Assembly: GCA_964347325.1 (NCBI GenBank)
Contig: CAYFYA010000005.1
Coordinates: 51,130-115,129, forward strand
Source: JAJISG01 sp964347325
GTDB taxonomy: Archaea; Thermoplasmatota; Thermoplasmata; RBG-16-68-12; JAJISG01
Reading direction: 5' to 3'
DNA length: 64,000 bases
Part shown: in pieces, positions 25,501 to 32,579 of the stretch
Numbering within the stretch: position 1 is the first letter of the stretch
Layout: each line of letters starts with the position of its first letter
Program-made: the position numbers and the translations under genes
Notes under the pieces: generated by a model
Database searches by the model: none
What the model saw: the letters and a program-made list of their open reading frames with translations, nothing else
Told to the model about the DNA's origin: nothing

Positions 25501-25938
25501 CTCCCCCACATTCATGAGCAAATCTTCGTCGGGATCATTCACGCCATCCTGATCGTCCAACGGGTCGAACTGATACCAAACCTCCCAGCCATCGCTCATC
25601 AGGTCTCCGTCAGTATCCTTATCTGTGGGATCCGTGTCATTCAGGTACTCCTCCAAATTCGTGAATTGCTCGAAGGCGTCGACGATGCCGTCTCTGTCGA
25701 AATCATAACCATCGTCGTCGGAATCGATGGCCGAGTCAGACGGATCACGAGGATTCAGCCCATATCGCTCCTCCCACGAGTTGGGAATCCCATCCCCGTC
25801 CCAGTCCGGGGGCAGATAATAGATTCCAGCTAGAATGGCCGCCACTACAAGGGCGGCAGCGACCGAGATCGCTGCAAGCTTCTTAGTGTCTCGAAAGAAG
25901 GGCGTTTTCGGCCGGGATGTCCCCTGCTGCGCCGCCAA
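19561..25938 (-). CDS. Giant membrane-anchored surface protein with calcium-binding (TSP3-like) repeats
   Basis: A 2125-residue protein. Residues 1-21 are cytoplasmic, and about 22-47 form one N-terminal transmembrane anchor. Acidic Dx[DN]xDG-type calcium loops begin at once (PPDWDGDGIPNSWEERYG). From about 225 to 480 a Rossmann-like, glutamine-amidotransferase/DUF4350-like segment (RVLVVNDDKVEDGL, GGRLLIEGGDF) interrupts the repeats. From about 555 to 1650 come dozens of further repeats of the pattern DPxxxDTDxDGLxDGxE, broken once by a beta-rich insert near 23.2-23.7 kb. The last 470 residues are repeat-free: hydrophobic helices and beta strands (LEILLDLGREALDLLLDGAL). It is probably a calcium-rigidified cell-surface stalk; adhesion or envelope structure is a guess. 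The stop is at 19561-19563. Confidence 0.85.
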   Translation of the reverse strand: MAAQQGTSRPKTPFFRDTKKLAAISVAAALVVAAILAGIYYLPPDWDGDGIPNSWEERYGLNPRDPSDSAIDSDDDGYDFDRDGIVDAFEQFTNLEEYLNDTDPTDKDTDGDLMSDGWEVWYQFDPLDDQDGVNDPDEDLLMNVGEFNFGTPPRIADADSDFLLDSGEVGFETDAYSPDTDEDGLLDSEELFDFFAYDSVRVREQLRMWMPPVKRILQIEQEGHYRLKIPANGILYNPRVLVVNDDKVEDGLEFSADLFATRLNLLGLRVDMADSTRLWDVDLLDYDFVVWSSGDDPNPLPDPIQRPLLIDFVLTGGRLLIEGGDFSTFAWADPAFSGIVLHAVGLEDGGTSRLISIVDHPVTSGFTLNESVLLMRYTGSDADAFFNLADAQPVFQWDFFGDYGVNTFDDNGDVMDGGQIVYMSFDITEVMNVTQQHRLVDNSIRWLNPYPSETTVNLTKLMEAIEVTVEKNGVAIPPTYDNTIITDANRYLSAGYSDIYSFWLRSFDLEAGIYTVIIDLNETSIVGDIPEDFDFTAFLSYILAEKLQLDPLDPDVDGDGLQDGTEVFIGTFPLNVDSDHDGLTDFSEWSRLGTNPLSWDSDGDMLSDGLELGILSDADPASVTDPLDFDTDDDGLYDGWFDADGNDVFSTDELGEDVNQNGRKDLSETDPLKWSTDGDSLPDGWEVRVHVDPLSAIGDDGDDGNPDGDFTRYWTPFTNVMEFNLGTNPKPYDWDGDGTIAGGFELGTDHDEDGLQDGQEAFVLFRTSVVDGAESIENYAAADDWIYFDRNVTDGLPGAAYLFDSVERDVESTSPANARSPGVEGVFRLVDGTRIFYDRDLDRVYIWEPFSDFLDRDGTGTLEGTLYVFVSSGVSIVSSDLPAVGFQGKEIYWRISPFIPDSDYDGLLDGTEALYDKDTDQDGYLNALDLDSDSDGITDFVEQTVHPNTDMDNDGLENMVDLDSDGDGVPDAKEQRPFVDTDTDSIVNLLDKDSDDDGLADGEEDVDSDGFTDVDEPSPLIVDTDADGLTDYEEVIPGVDGYITDPANEDTDGDGLIDGVEVAGWDITVNGATVHVTADPTLPNPDGDLLTDDLEYLFTDPRSGDTDVDFLLDGQEDANLNGKWDPGETNPTDSDTDDDLLVDGIEVGLRTSPLDADSDDDLLLDGIEDTDKDGLTDPGETDPADPDSDNDGLLDGIEDRNRNGAYDTPATFRETDPLDPDSDGDGILDGTENAWDGDTDGDGWINARDQNSDSDALLYDGWVDLDSDNLYDPAEGEDFNRNGVLDPDLSGDPRFDPLNPVIETDPLDNDQDDDGLITGVDPDDTNPDMDGDGLLDGTEDANHNGQWDGFASGETNLTDSDTDDDLLSDGDEVIIHGTDPLDANSDSDSLDDFEEVNSGADGYITNPLDPDSDDDGLDDAEEQTYFTNPNDPDTDGDGIPDEFEARWGQFTGLDPLNGTDAAADFDSDSLTNLEEYELGEFYATHDLDGNGIWNIQDSDDDGDGMPTAWELEFNLIAYDSVDQWKDKDGDSRQNWWEYNDGTNPTLQDTDGDHLADDEWFFASTDPLDKDTDGDGLIDGTEYNGWIVFIIHRVDDIQELPVTSDPTRINSDGDLLTDYDEFVIGTNPRHRDTDGDGLLDHVDPAPLIVERNSPSITDFTISVDVHISLEPIYERVKRTVTESVWNVLTLRWDRVVRTVYETVVTGYREVLDWVKVRGTFKVEDGETTLDTVRIDINGNVKVHRAFIKVGWFSHEVNIGSAIWHGFDVKVRAWDSNDNSAESRTNIAGVADALDAVYDFATQALEILLDLGREALDLLLDGALWVIEQILRPAIEAILSGIQTFAGVQSRFLAPYLDVNGALRDVSGLLNESVNELQIPGPVELLEAGFKVAADFVANGLVAAKDVVSLAYDILRPGIQHLPIPQSVKDMSDRTVEWLLDLAADVAVLVDDMNVATLQALFNSFIDEIETLTGVQLAFTLPDLSSFLAWPEIFDPSNYDLLVSGVNVPSGSVLGVFVTVEVAITLPFGEGPGAEVTLLPALSFYITDAGIDAYLVLATPTTGLSLDGPIDFGLAYGDRDRRQFSLGYGPLAFGITDIEDTPVDVNFTEVVTPYLSYSWALFSFDWP
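21011..24300 (-). repeat. Tandem calcium-binding repeat region inside the giant gene
   Basis: About 3.3 kb of degenerate tandem units of roughly 20-40 codons encoding the pattern D-x-D-x-D-G-(L/I)-x-D-G-x-E. On the DNA level it appears as recurring 'ccgtcgccgtcngtgtc'-like phrases on the plus strand. Units vary in length and sequence, so this is an old protein repeat rather than a recent DNA expansion. A non-repeat beta-rich insert lies at about 23240-23680. Confidence 0.8.
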
Positions 25939-26098
25939 ACCTTCCCCCCCTCCCTATCTAGAGAACCGATTCTCCTCGTCGTGCCAGATGCGCCAGGTTC
26001 AATAAAGGCCTTCCGGTCCGACTGGTGGCTGGACTTAGCCAATGGTACGCCTTCGCTGCCAAGAAAGCTTATTTCTCTCTCATGGGATACTTGCCCGG

Positions 26099-28252
26099 AT
26101 GCGTCTCCGGGACTTGGAGATTGACGACCGCGTGATAGGGATTCTTGAGTCCAACGCCATTAAGGAACTCTACCCACCGCAAAAAGAGGCCATTGGCCCT
26201 GCCCTCGCCGGGGAGAACCTCGTCCTGGCCATACCAACGGCCAGTGGGAAGAGCTTGGTGGCTTACCTGGCCATCCTCAAGTCAGTCCTCCACGGCGGCA
26301 AGGCCCTCTACATAGTGCCCCTCCGCTCCCTCGCCGTCGAGAAGTACGAGGACCTGAAGGAGTTCGAGGAACTGGGGATCCGAGTCACCCTCTCCATGGG
26401 GGATTACGACTCCGACGAGCCCACCCTTCAGAGCTACGACGTCATAATAGCCACGTCGGAGAAGGCCGACTCGCTGTTGAGGCATCGCACCCACTGGCTG
26501 AAGCAGCTGTCGGTGCTTGTCGCTGACGAGGTTCACCTCATCCACGACGCAGACCGGGGCCCCACCTTGGAGGTCACTCTGGCGAAGCTGCGCCAGGTCA
26601 ACCCGCGGGCGCAGGTCATCGCTCTCTCCGCTACCATAGAGAACTCCGAGGAGCTGGCGGAGTGGTTGGGGGCGAGGCACGTGTCGAGCGACTGGCGCCC
26701 GGTGCCGCTGAGGGAAGGGGTGTACTTCAACGGGGCTATCACCTTCGCGGACCTGTCTCACCGTGTCATCCCGCAGGAAGACGATGACATCGGATCCCTC
26801 GTGCGGGACACCCTCCGGGAGGAAGGCCAGTGTCTTGTCTTCGTCAACACCAGGAGATCCACTGAGACGCTGAGTAAGAAACTCCTGCCGACGGTCAAGC
26901 CCTACCTATCGTCGGAGGACGTGAAGGCCCTCACCGAAGCCTCCAGGAAGATGACGGGCAGCCAGGAGGAATCCACCTCCATAGCTGGCCGACTGGCCCG
27001 CTACTTGAAGGGTGGCGCGGCATTTCACAATGCCGGCCTGACAAACCGCCATCGGAAGCTTGTGGAGGACCTCTTCCGACAGCATCACTTGAAGTGCATC
27101 GTCGCGACTCCAACGCTGGCTGCCGGGGTGAATATTCCCGCCCGGCGAGCCATCGTCCGAGACGTGCGCCGCTATGACCCCAACTACGGCTTCGACTACA
27201 TCCCTATTCTGGAGATCAAACAGATGTGCGGTCGGGCCGGCAGGCCGCAGTACGACGACTACGGGGAGGCGGTGCTCCTTGCGCGCTACGAGGAGGACGT
27301 GGAGGAGATGCTGCAGAACTACATCTTGGCGGGTCCCGAGGCCATCGAATCCAAGCTCGGCCGGGAACCGGCCCTCAGGATGCACCTCCTCGCCGCCATT
27401 GCCACAGGCCACGTCCAGACCGAGGAGGAGCTGCAGCAATTCATGGACCGGACTTTCTATGCTCACCAAACGGATGTCAGCCTCATCGGTGGGAGGATCG
27501 ATGCCGTCCTCCAGTTTCTGGAACGGGAGGACTTCATCCGACCGGGAGAGACGCTGAAGGCAACCCTCTTCGGTCGGCGGACCTCGGACCTCTACGTCGA
27601 CCCGATGTCCAGCGTCGTTCTTCGCGATGCGCTGCAATCCCCTAAGCGGGGGACGGCCTTCTCCTATCTCCACGCCGTCTGTGCCACCCCCGACATGCCC
27701 AACCTCTACCTCGGCCGGAAGGACTACGAATGGGTGGATGAGAAGGTCTTGCAGGAGGAACTCCTCATCGAGACGGAGGACTACGACTTCCTGCTGTCCG
27801 AGGTGAAGACTGCCTCCCTGCTCGAGGACTGGATCGGGGAGGAGTCAGAGGACCGGATTACGAAGAAGTACCGCGTCGGACCCGGGGACATCAGGCGGAT
27901 GGTGAGCATGGCGGAGTGGCTCCTATACGCCATGCATGAACTGGGTAGGCTCTTCGCCCGTACCAGGATGAAATCCCTGGCAAGGCTCATGCCTCGGATC
28001 ACCTACGGCATCAAGGAGGAGCTGCTCGACCTCGTCCAGGTCAGGGGAATCGGGCGAGTAAGGGCCAGGGCCCTCTTCGAGCGGGGCATCAAGAGCGTGG
28101 AGGAGCTCAGGAAGGTGGATGTTGAGAAGCTAGCCCGCATACCCTCTATTGGTCCTGGGACGGCCAAGAACATCCTCGCCCAGCTAGGTAGGAGAGAGGA
28201 TCTGGAGGAGGAGAAGCGAGAGGGACAATTCGCCCTCTACGACTTCGGATAG
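26099..28252 (+). CDS. Ski2-type DNA helicase Hel308
   Basis: A 717-residue superfamily 2 helicase of the archaeal Hel308 family, which unwinds branched DNA at stalled replication forks. Motif I is AIPTASGKSLVAYLA, motif II DEVH in VLVADEVHLIHD, motif III ALSATIEN, motif VI QMCGRAGRPQYD. After the ratchet region, the C-terminus carries helix-hairpin-helix motifs (VRGIGRVRARALFERG and IPSIGPGTAKNILAQLG). I placed the start at ATG 26099 (MRLRDLEIDD), the usual Hel308 N-terminus; a longer frame begins 57 bases upstream. It is divergent from the giant surface-protein gene. Confidence 0.92.
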   Translation: MRLRDLEIDDRVIGILESNAIKELYPPQKEAIGPALAGENLVLAIPTASGKSLVAYLAILKSVLHGGKALYIVPLRSLAVEKYEDLKEFEELGIRVTLSMGDYDSDEPTLQSYDVIIATSEKADSLLRHRTHWLKQLSVLVADEVHLIHDADRGPTLEVTLAKLRQVNPRAQVIALSATIENSEELAEWLGARHVSSDWRPVPLREGVYFNGAITFADLSHRVIPQEDDDIGSLVRDTLREEGQCLVFVNTRRSTETLSKKLLPTVKPYLSSEDVKALTEASRKMTGSQEESTSIAGRLARYLKGGAAFHNAGLTNRHRKLVEDLFRQHHLKCIVATPTLAAGVNIPARRAIVRDVRRYDPNYGFDYIPILEIKQMCGRAGRPQYDDYGEAVLLARYEEDVEEMLQNYILAGPEAIESKLGREPALRMHLLAAIATGHVQTEEELQQFMDRTFYAHQTDVSLIGGRIDAVLQFLEREDFIRPGETLKATLFGRRTSDLYVDPMSSVVLRDALQSPKRGTAFSYLHAVCATPDMPNLYLGRKDYEWVDEKVLQEELLIETEDYDFLLSEVKTASLLEDWIGEESEDRITKKYRVGPGDIRRMVSMAEWLLYAMHELGRLFARTRMKSLARLMPRITYGIKEELLDLVQVRGIGRVRARALFERGIKSVEELRKVDVEKLARIPSIGPGTAKNILAQLGRREDLEEEKREGQFALYDFG

Positions 28253-28294
28253 GTTAATGTCCTGAGTCCATCTGTCCCCCCACCGAAGGCGTTC

Positions 28295-30154
28295 ATGGTA
28301 ACCCACGAGTCCGAGAGCCCCCATCCATACATCAAGCGGGAGATCGTCAGCGAGTACATCACACTGAGCAGCTTGGCGGCCCTCGTCGGGGTCATCGCAG
28401 GGTTCGCCGCCCTAGCCTTCCGGTATCTGGTCTGGTTCTTCATGTCGATGATCCACAACGGCGGGAGGCTTTACCAGGACCCATGGAACAACCCCGACAT
28501 CTTCAACCTCGACCCGGGCGCATTCTATCCGACGCTGGGCTCCGCTAGCCTGCTGCTGTTGATCATCCTACCCCTGGGCGGATTTGTCGTTGGCATCATC
28601 ATCACCTATCTCAGCCCAGAGGTCAGGGGAACGGGGACTGCAATGGTCATGGAGGCCGTGCTGGCAAAGCGGGGACGGATCCGTTACCGGGTGGCTCCTC
28701 TGAAGGCTCTGGCATCCGCCATTACCATCGGCAGCGGTGGCTCCATCGGGAGAGATGGCTCCATCGTGCAGATCGGGGCCTCCCTTGGCTCGACCCTCGC
28801 CCAGGCATTCCGACTGACCGAAACCGCCAGGAAGATCCTCTTGGCCTGCGGTGCTGCTGGAGCCATCGCCGCCACCTTCAACGCGCCCATTGCAGGCGTC
28901 CTCTTCGCGGTGGAGCTCATCATTCTGGAGTTCCGCACCCGCTCCTTCATCCCGCTGGTGGTGTCCTCCGTCTTCGCCACCGCCACCATCGGCCTGTTCA
29001 TTCCGTTCGGGCCCAAGTACCCAGCCGAATATGAGTTCATATCGTCCGTCGAGTTGGGGTTCTTCATCCTCCTCGGGTTGGTCGCGGGCTTGGTCGCCAT
29101 CGCCTGGGTCAAGGGGCGCTACCGGTTCGAGGACCTCTTGCGGCGCTTCCACATTCCCCGTTTCGCGATTCCAGCTCTAGGGGTGGCCCTGACCCTTCCC
29201 ATCGTCATCTTCTTCCCCCAGATCATGGGCGTTGGATTCTCGACCGTCGGCGATACCATCAGCGGTGCCATTTTCTCAGGCGAAGAGCCCCTGTACCAGG
29301 CCGTCTCCTTCCTACTCCTGTTGATGGCCCTCAAGTTGATCGCCACGGGCCTCACCATCGGCTCGGGGAATAGCGGTGGTGGCCTCGGACCCTCCATGTT
29401 CATGGGAGCCATGATAGGTGCCTCCCTGGGACTCGTCTTCAACGCCCTGCCAATCAACACGAACCCCTTCGGGGCCTACGCACTGGTGGGCATGGGCGCT
29501 CTCATTGCGGGTGCGACGCGAGCAACCCTCACGTCCATCGTCCTGGTCTTCGAGCTCACGGGGGACTACAAGTTCATCATTCCACTGATGCTGGCTTGTG
29601 TCGTTGCCGATGGTGTGTCGATACTGTTGCAGCGGGACACGCTCTACACAGGAACCCTGCGGCGCAAGGGCATCCTCTTCGAGCACGACATCGAACGGAA
29701 CATCCTCCGTACAGTCTTGGTCGGGCAGGCCATGACCACCAAGGTCGAAACCGTGACCGAGGACATGTTGGTCAGCGAGGTTTCAGAGAGGATGATCGCT
29801 ACCGGTCATCACGGGTTTCCTGTGCTGGACAGAGAGGGGAGGCTCGTGGGGATAATCACGAACGCGGACGTTCGGAGGGCCATTGCGGAGGGACACCTCG
29901 ACTCACCCTGCAGGGACGTGGAGACCCAGCAGCTCATCGTTGTCACCCCCCAAGACAACATCGAGGAAGCCCTGGAACGCATGGCTATGGCGGGCATCGG
30001 TCGGCTGCCGGTGGTGTCAGGGAGAGACCCTCAGAGGCTGGTGGGCTATCTCTCTCGGGTAGATGTCATAAGGGCGTTCCGGCGTAAGGCGCTGGAGGAG
30101 AGACATGAGGTATATCGTCGTGGGGGCTCGAGGCGAGGTCGGCCGGGTCGATGA
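28295..30154 (+). CDS. ClC-family chloride channel/transporter with C-terminal CBS pair
   Basis: A 619-residue ClC protein: about ten or more membrane helices (residues ~25-450) followed by two CBS domains (about 480-610, VGQAMTTKVETVTEDMLVSE and the later AGIGRLPVVSG). ClC signatures include GSGGSIGRDGSIVQIG, NAPIAGVLFAVE, and GSGNSGGGLGPSMFMG. The gating position normally Glu in GREGP is Asp154 here (GRDGS), and the proline is Ser. The internal proton-glutamate position (E203 of E. coli ClC, second Glu of EE) is Leu. Both changes bear on whether it is a channel or an exchanger. The 3' end overlaps the Cgi121 gene by 50 bases. Confidence 0.92.
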   Translation: MVTHESESPHPYIKREIVSEYITLSSLAALVGVIAGFAALAFRYLVWFFMSMIHNGGRLYQDPWNNPDIFNLDPGAFYPTLGSASLLLLIILPLGGFVVGIIITYLSPEVRGTGTAMVMEAVLAKRGRIRYRVAPLKALASAITIGSGGSIGRDGSIVQIGASLGSTLAQAFRLTETARKILLACGAAGAIAATFNAPIAGVLFAVELIILEFRTRSFIPLVVSSVFATATIGLFIPFGPKYPAEYEFISSVELGFFILLGLVAGLVAIAWVKGRYRFEDLLRRFHIPRFAIPALGVALTLPIVIFFPQIMGVGFSTVGDTISGAIFSGEEPLYQAVSFLLLLMALKLIATGLTIGSGNSGGGLGPSMFMGAMIGASLGLVFNALPINTNPFGAYALVGMGALIAGATRATLTSIVLVFELTGDYKFIIPLMLACVVADGVSILLQRDTLYTGTLRRKGILFEHDIERNILRTVLVGQAMTTKVETVTEDMLVSEVSERMIATGHHGFPVLDREGRLVGIITNADVRRAIAEGHLDSPCRDVETQQLIVVTPQDNIEEALERMAMAGIGRLPVVSGRDPQRLVGYLSRVDVIRAFRRKALEERHEVYRRGGSRRGRPGR

Positions 30155-30599
30155 CTTCATGGTGCGGCTACAGGCCGCCGCCAGGTCCCTCGGACTCGAA
30201 GTCCAGGCCTTCGATTCCAGGATGGTCTTTGGACGGGATCACATCCTAAGCGCTATGGAGCACGCTGAGCGGGCCTTCCAGCGGGGGACCAACGTCGCCA
30301 AGGAGAAGATGGTGGAGGTTCTCCTCTACGCTGCCGGAGAGAGGCAGATCTCAGCGGCGCTGGAGAAGGTGGGACTTAAGGACGGTCACGGAGGTTTGGT
30401 CATCCTTTCCGTTGGCGAGGGAGATTCTGAGGAGCTTCTGAGGACGTTGGATTTGGAACGGGACGATGGTCTACTTGAGGGCGAACTGGGAATGCTGGAT
30501 GCCTTCGGCATATCTGAGGAGGAGAGGAAGACCGTACCCGGTGAGAAGGTGTTCGACCTGGTCCTGGAGAGGGTTGCGCGGGTGGACTTGCTCAGGTAG
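30105..30599 (+). CDS. KEOPS complex subunit Cgi121
   Basis: A 164-residue Cgi121-like protein, a component of the KEOPS complex that makes the t6A modification of ANN-decoding tRNAs. Family features: N-terminal strand MRYIVVGARG, the helix with FGRDHILSAMEHAERAF, and the signature LLYAAGERQISAALEKVGLKDG. Cgi121 binds the Bud32 kinase and the tRNA 3' end. The start used (30105) overlaps the end of the ClC gene by 50 bases; a later ATG at 30162 would delete the first strand. No other KEOPS gene is in the window. Confidence 0.85.
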   Translation: MRYIVVGARGEVGRVDDFMVRLQAAARSLGLEVQAFDSRMVFGRDHILSAMEHAERAFQRGTNVAKEKMVEVLLYAAGERQISAALEKVGLKDGHGGLVILSVGEGDSEELLRTLDLERDDGLLEGELGMLDAFGISEEERKTVPGEKVFDLVLERVARVDLLR

Positions 30600-30611
30600 C
30601 CTTCTCCCGGA

Positions 30612-30965
30612 CTAAGCCGCTCGGGCCCCATTGGGAACGGGCTCCTCGGGGACTGCCAGGACCGGGGTCAATCCGTCTGGATAACCGATGTCGAGAACCA
30701 TGCCCTCCGACACCTCTCCCATAATCTTCCTGGGCTCGAGATTCACTATGAAGAGGGCCTGCCTCCCTTCCACTTCTCGCGGGTCCTCCCTCTCCTGCTT
30801 CATCCCGGCTAGGACCAACCTCTTATGATCACCGAAGTCAACCGTCAAGCCGACTAGCTTGTCTGATCCGGGAATGTCCTCTACTCTCTCGACAGTGCCA
30901 ACACGGATGTCGAGCCTGTCGAAGTCGTCCATGCTTATGAGCGGCTTGATAGGTGCTACCCTCAT
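30612..30965 (-). CDS. tRNA-binding (EMAP-II/MetRS beta-type) domain protein
   Basis: A 117-residue OB-fold tRNA-binding protein. The core is DDFDRLDIRVGTVERVEDI, then GSDKLVGLTVDFGDHKRLVLAGMKQ and IVNLEPRKIMGEVSEGMVL, as in the C-terminal domain of methionyl-tRNA synthetase, Arc1p/EMAP-II and CsaA. Stand-alone archaeal versions often act as the beta subunit of MetRS and increase tRNA affinity. I used the ATG at 30965 (MRVAPIKPLIS) because the longer upstream frame is unconserved-looking and includes basic low-quality sequence. It is convergent with Cgi121, 12 bases away. Confidence 0.85.
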   Translation of the reverse strand: MRVAPIKPLISMDDFDRLDIRVGTVERVEDIPGSDKLVGLTVDFGDHKRLVLAGMKQEREDPREVEGRQALFIVNLEPRKIMGEVSEGMVLDIGYPDGLTPVLAVPEEPVPNGARAA

Positions 30966-31292
30966 GGCAATTCCCCCATAGCCGATGGGAGGGTGGTCCA
31001 TCGGCTTAACGATGATGTACTGATTGGACGTCAAGAAGTGCGGAGGGCGGGCTTTGAATCCTGGATGTACCTTGCGACTTGTCAGAAGGGGCCCCATCGG
31101 GATATCAGTCACGGATCTATAACGTCTCGATCGGTCCATCCCATGGAATGTTGATCAAGCATCATCCACGCTTGTACCTGAGCCAACCTTCTGCGGGCAC
31201 ATTGAGCCCGGAGTGATGCGCGGATGCTTTGAAAGCCTTTAAGGCCCCACGCTCTCATGCAGCAAAATCGTGCGGAAGGGGAGGGGGCAATA

Positions 31293-32228
31293 GTGAGGGC
31301 AGCCGTGTGCACGAGATATGGGCCACCGGATGTTCTTCAGGTGAAGGAGGTGGAGAAGCCCACTCCTAAGGACAATCAGGTACTGATAAGAGTATACGCG
31401 ACCACAGTAACATCGGGGGACGTTCGCATGCGAAAAGCGGACCCCTTTATCGCGAGATTTTTCACAGGACTCATAAGACCCAAGAGAACCATACTCGGGT
31501 ATGAGCTGGCCGGTGAAATCGAAGCCGTGGGCAAGGATGTAACACGATTCAAAGTGGGTGACCAGGTCTTCGGGGGAGGTGTGAGCACGTACGCCGAGTA
31601 CACCTGTGTGCTTGGAGAAGGTCTGCGAGCATTGAAACCTGCCAACATGACCTTTGAGGAAGCGGCCGCCGTTCCCTTTGGAGCGTTGTCTTCACTCCAT
31701 TTTCTCAGGGCAGGAAACATCCACCGGGGACAAAGAGTCCTCATCTACGGAGCCTCCGGAGCGTTGGGCACGGCTGCGGTACAGCTTGCCAAGCATTTCG
31801 GAGCGGAGGTTACTGGGGTATGCAGCACCTCGAACCTAGAGTTGGTGAAGTCGCTGGGAGCCGATCACGTGATCGACTACACGAAAGAGGACTTCACCAA
31901 GCCCGTGACCTATGACCTCATCTTTGACGCCGTAGGCAAGAGTTCGTTCTTGGGTAGCATGAAATCGCTGAAGAGAGGAGGAGTCTATGCCAGCGCTGTC
32001 GCTCTGGTACCGATTCTTCGAAAGCTATGGGCTTCGTTGACCGGCAAGAGAGTAGTAGGTGGGATAGTCAAGGAGACGATTGATGATCTACTCTTCCTCA
32101 AAGAGCTCATTGAGGCGGGAGAGCTAAAGGCGGTGATCGATAAACGCTATCCGCTGGAGCAGATAGCCGAGGCTCATCGGTATGTCGAAAGAGGGCACAA
32201 GAAGGGAAGCGTCGTCATAACCCTGTGA
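31293..32228 (+). CDS. MDR-family NAD(P)-dependent oxidoreductase (quinone reductase-like)
   Basis: A 311-residue medium-chain dehydrogenase/reductase. Start GTG 31293 gives MRAAVCTRYGPPDVLQ, the standard MDR opening, and is preceded by GGGGAGGGGG. The catalytic domain lacks the zinc ligands of alcohol dehydrogenases. The Rossmann domain is RVLIYGASGALGTAAVQLAKHFG, and LGADHVIDYTKEDF and FDAVGKSSF are typical of zinc-independent quinone oxidoreductase/reticulon-4-interacting-like members. Such enzymes reduce quinones or alpha,beta-unsaturated carbonyls with NADPH. The codon usage here is less GC-biased at third positions than in neighbouring genes, which may reflect lateral acquisition. Transcribed alone. 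Confidence 0.88.
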   Translation: MRAAVCTRYGPPDVLQVKEVEKPTPKDNQVLIRVYATTVTSGDVRMRKADPFIARFFTGLIRPKRTILGYELAGEIEAVGKDVTRFKVGDQVFGGGVSTYAEYTCVLGEGLRALKPANMTFEEAAAVPFGALSSLHFLRAGNIHRGQRVLIYGASGALGTAAVQLAKHFGAEVTGVCSTSNLELVKSLGADHVIDYTKEDFTKPVTYDLIFDAVGKSSFLGSMKSLKRGGVYASAVALVPILRKLWASLTGKRVVGGIVKETIDDLLFLKELIEAGELKAVIDKRYPLEQIAEAHRYVERGHKKGSVVITL

Positions 32229-32411
32229 CATAACCACCCTCAGGCCTCCTAATCGTCAGCTCGAACGCGACGCAGACGCTGACCTTCTCCGCATGACCTC
32301 GCCCATAGTAAGGATGCGTGGGCCAGCATTCGGCTACAGGCGGTTCTACGAAGTGGAGAGGATCTGGAGACCCACGCCCACGGAGGGCCGTAACTTTGAT
32401 TCAGAAGCAAG

Positions 32412-32495
32412 TGCGGAGGGCAGGATTTGAACCTGCGAACCACTAAGGACAGCCTCCTAAGGGCTGCGCCGTTGGCCGAGCTTGGCTACCTCCGC
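32412..32495 (-). tRNA. tRNA-Leu (anticodon TAG)
   Basis: A type II tRNA on the minus strand: acceptor GCGGAGG/CCTCCGC, anticodon stem CAGCC/GGCTG with loop CTTAGGA (anticodon TAG, decoding CTA and likely CTN), a long variable arm (TCCTTAGTGGTTC) and T arm GCAGG-TTCAAAT-CCTGC. Discriminator A; no encoded CCA and no intron. The size and long variable arm confirm leucine. Confidence 0.93.
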
Positions 32496-32579
32496 CTCAG
32501 CATCGCTCAGAGCAGATCTTGCCACGTGGATGGAGGCCAGCGCCTTAAAATACCATCGTAGGCATGAGTCAAAGAGGGC

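Noticed and set aside
26906..27673. Minus-strand frame of 255 codons
   Set aside because: Antisense to the Hel308 helicase; composition typical of a GC-rich shadow frame.
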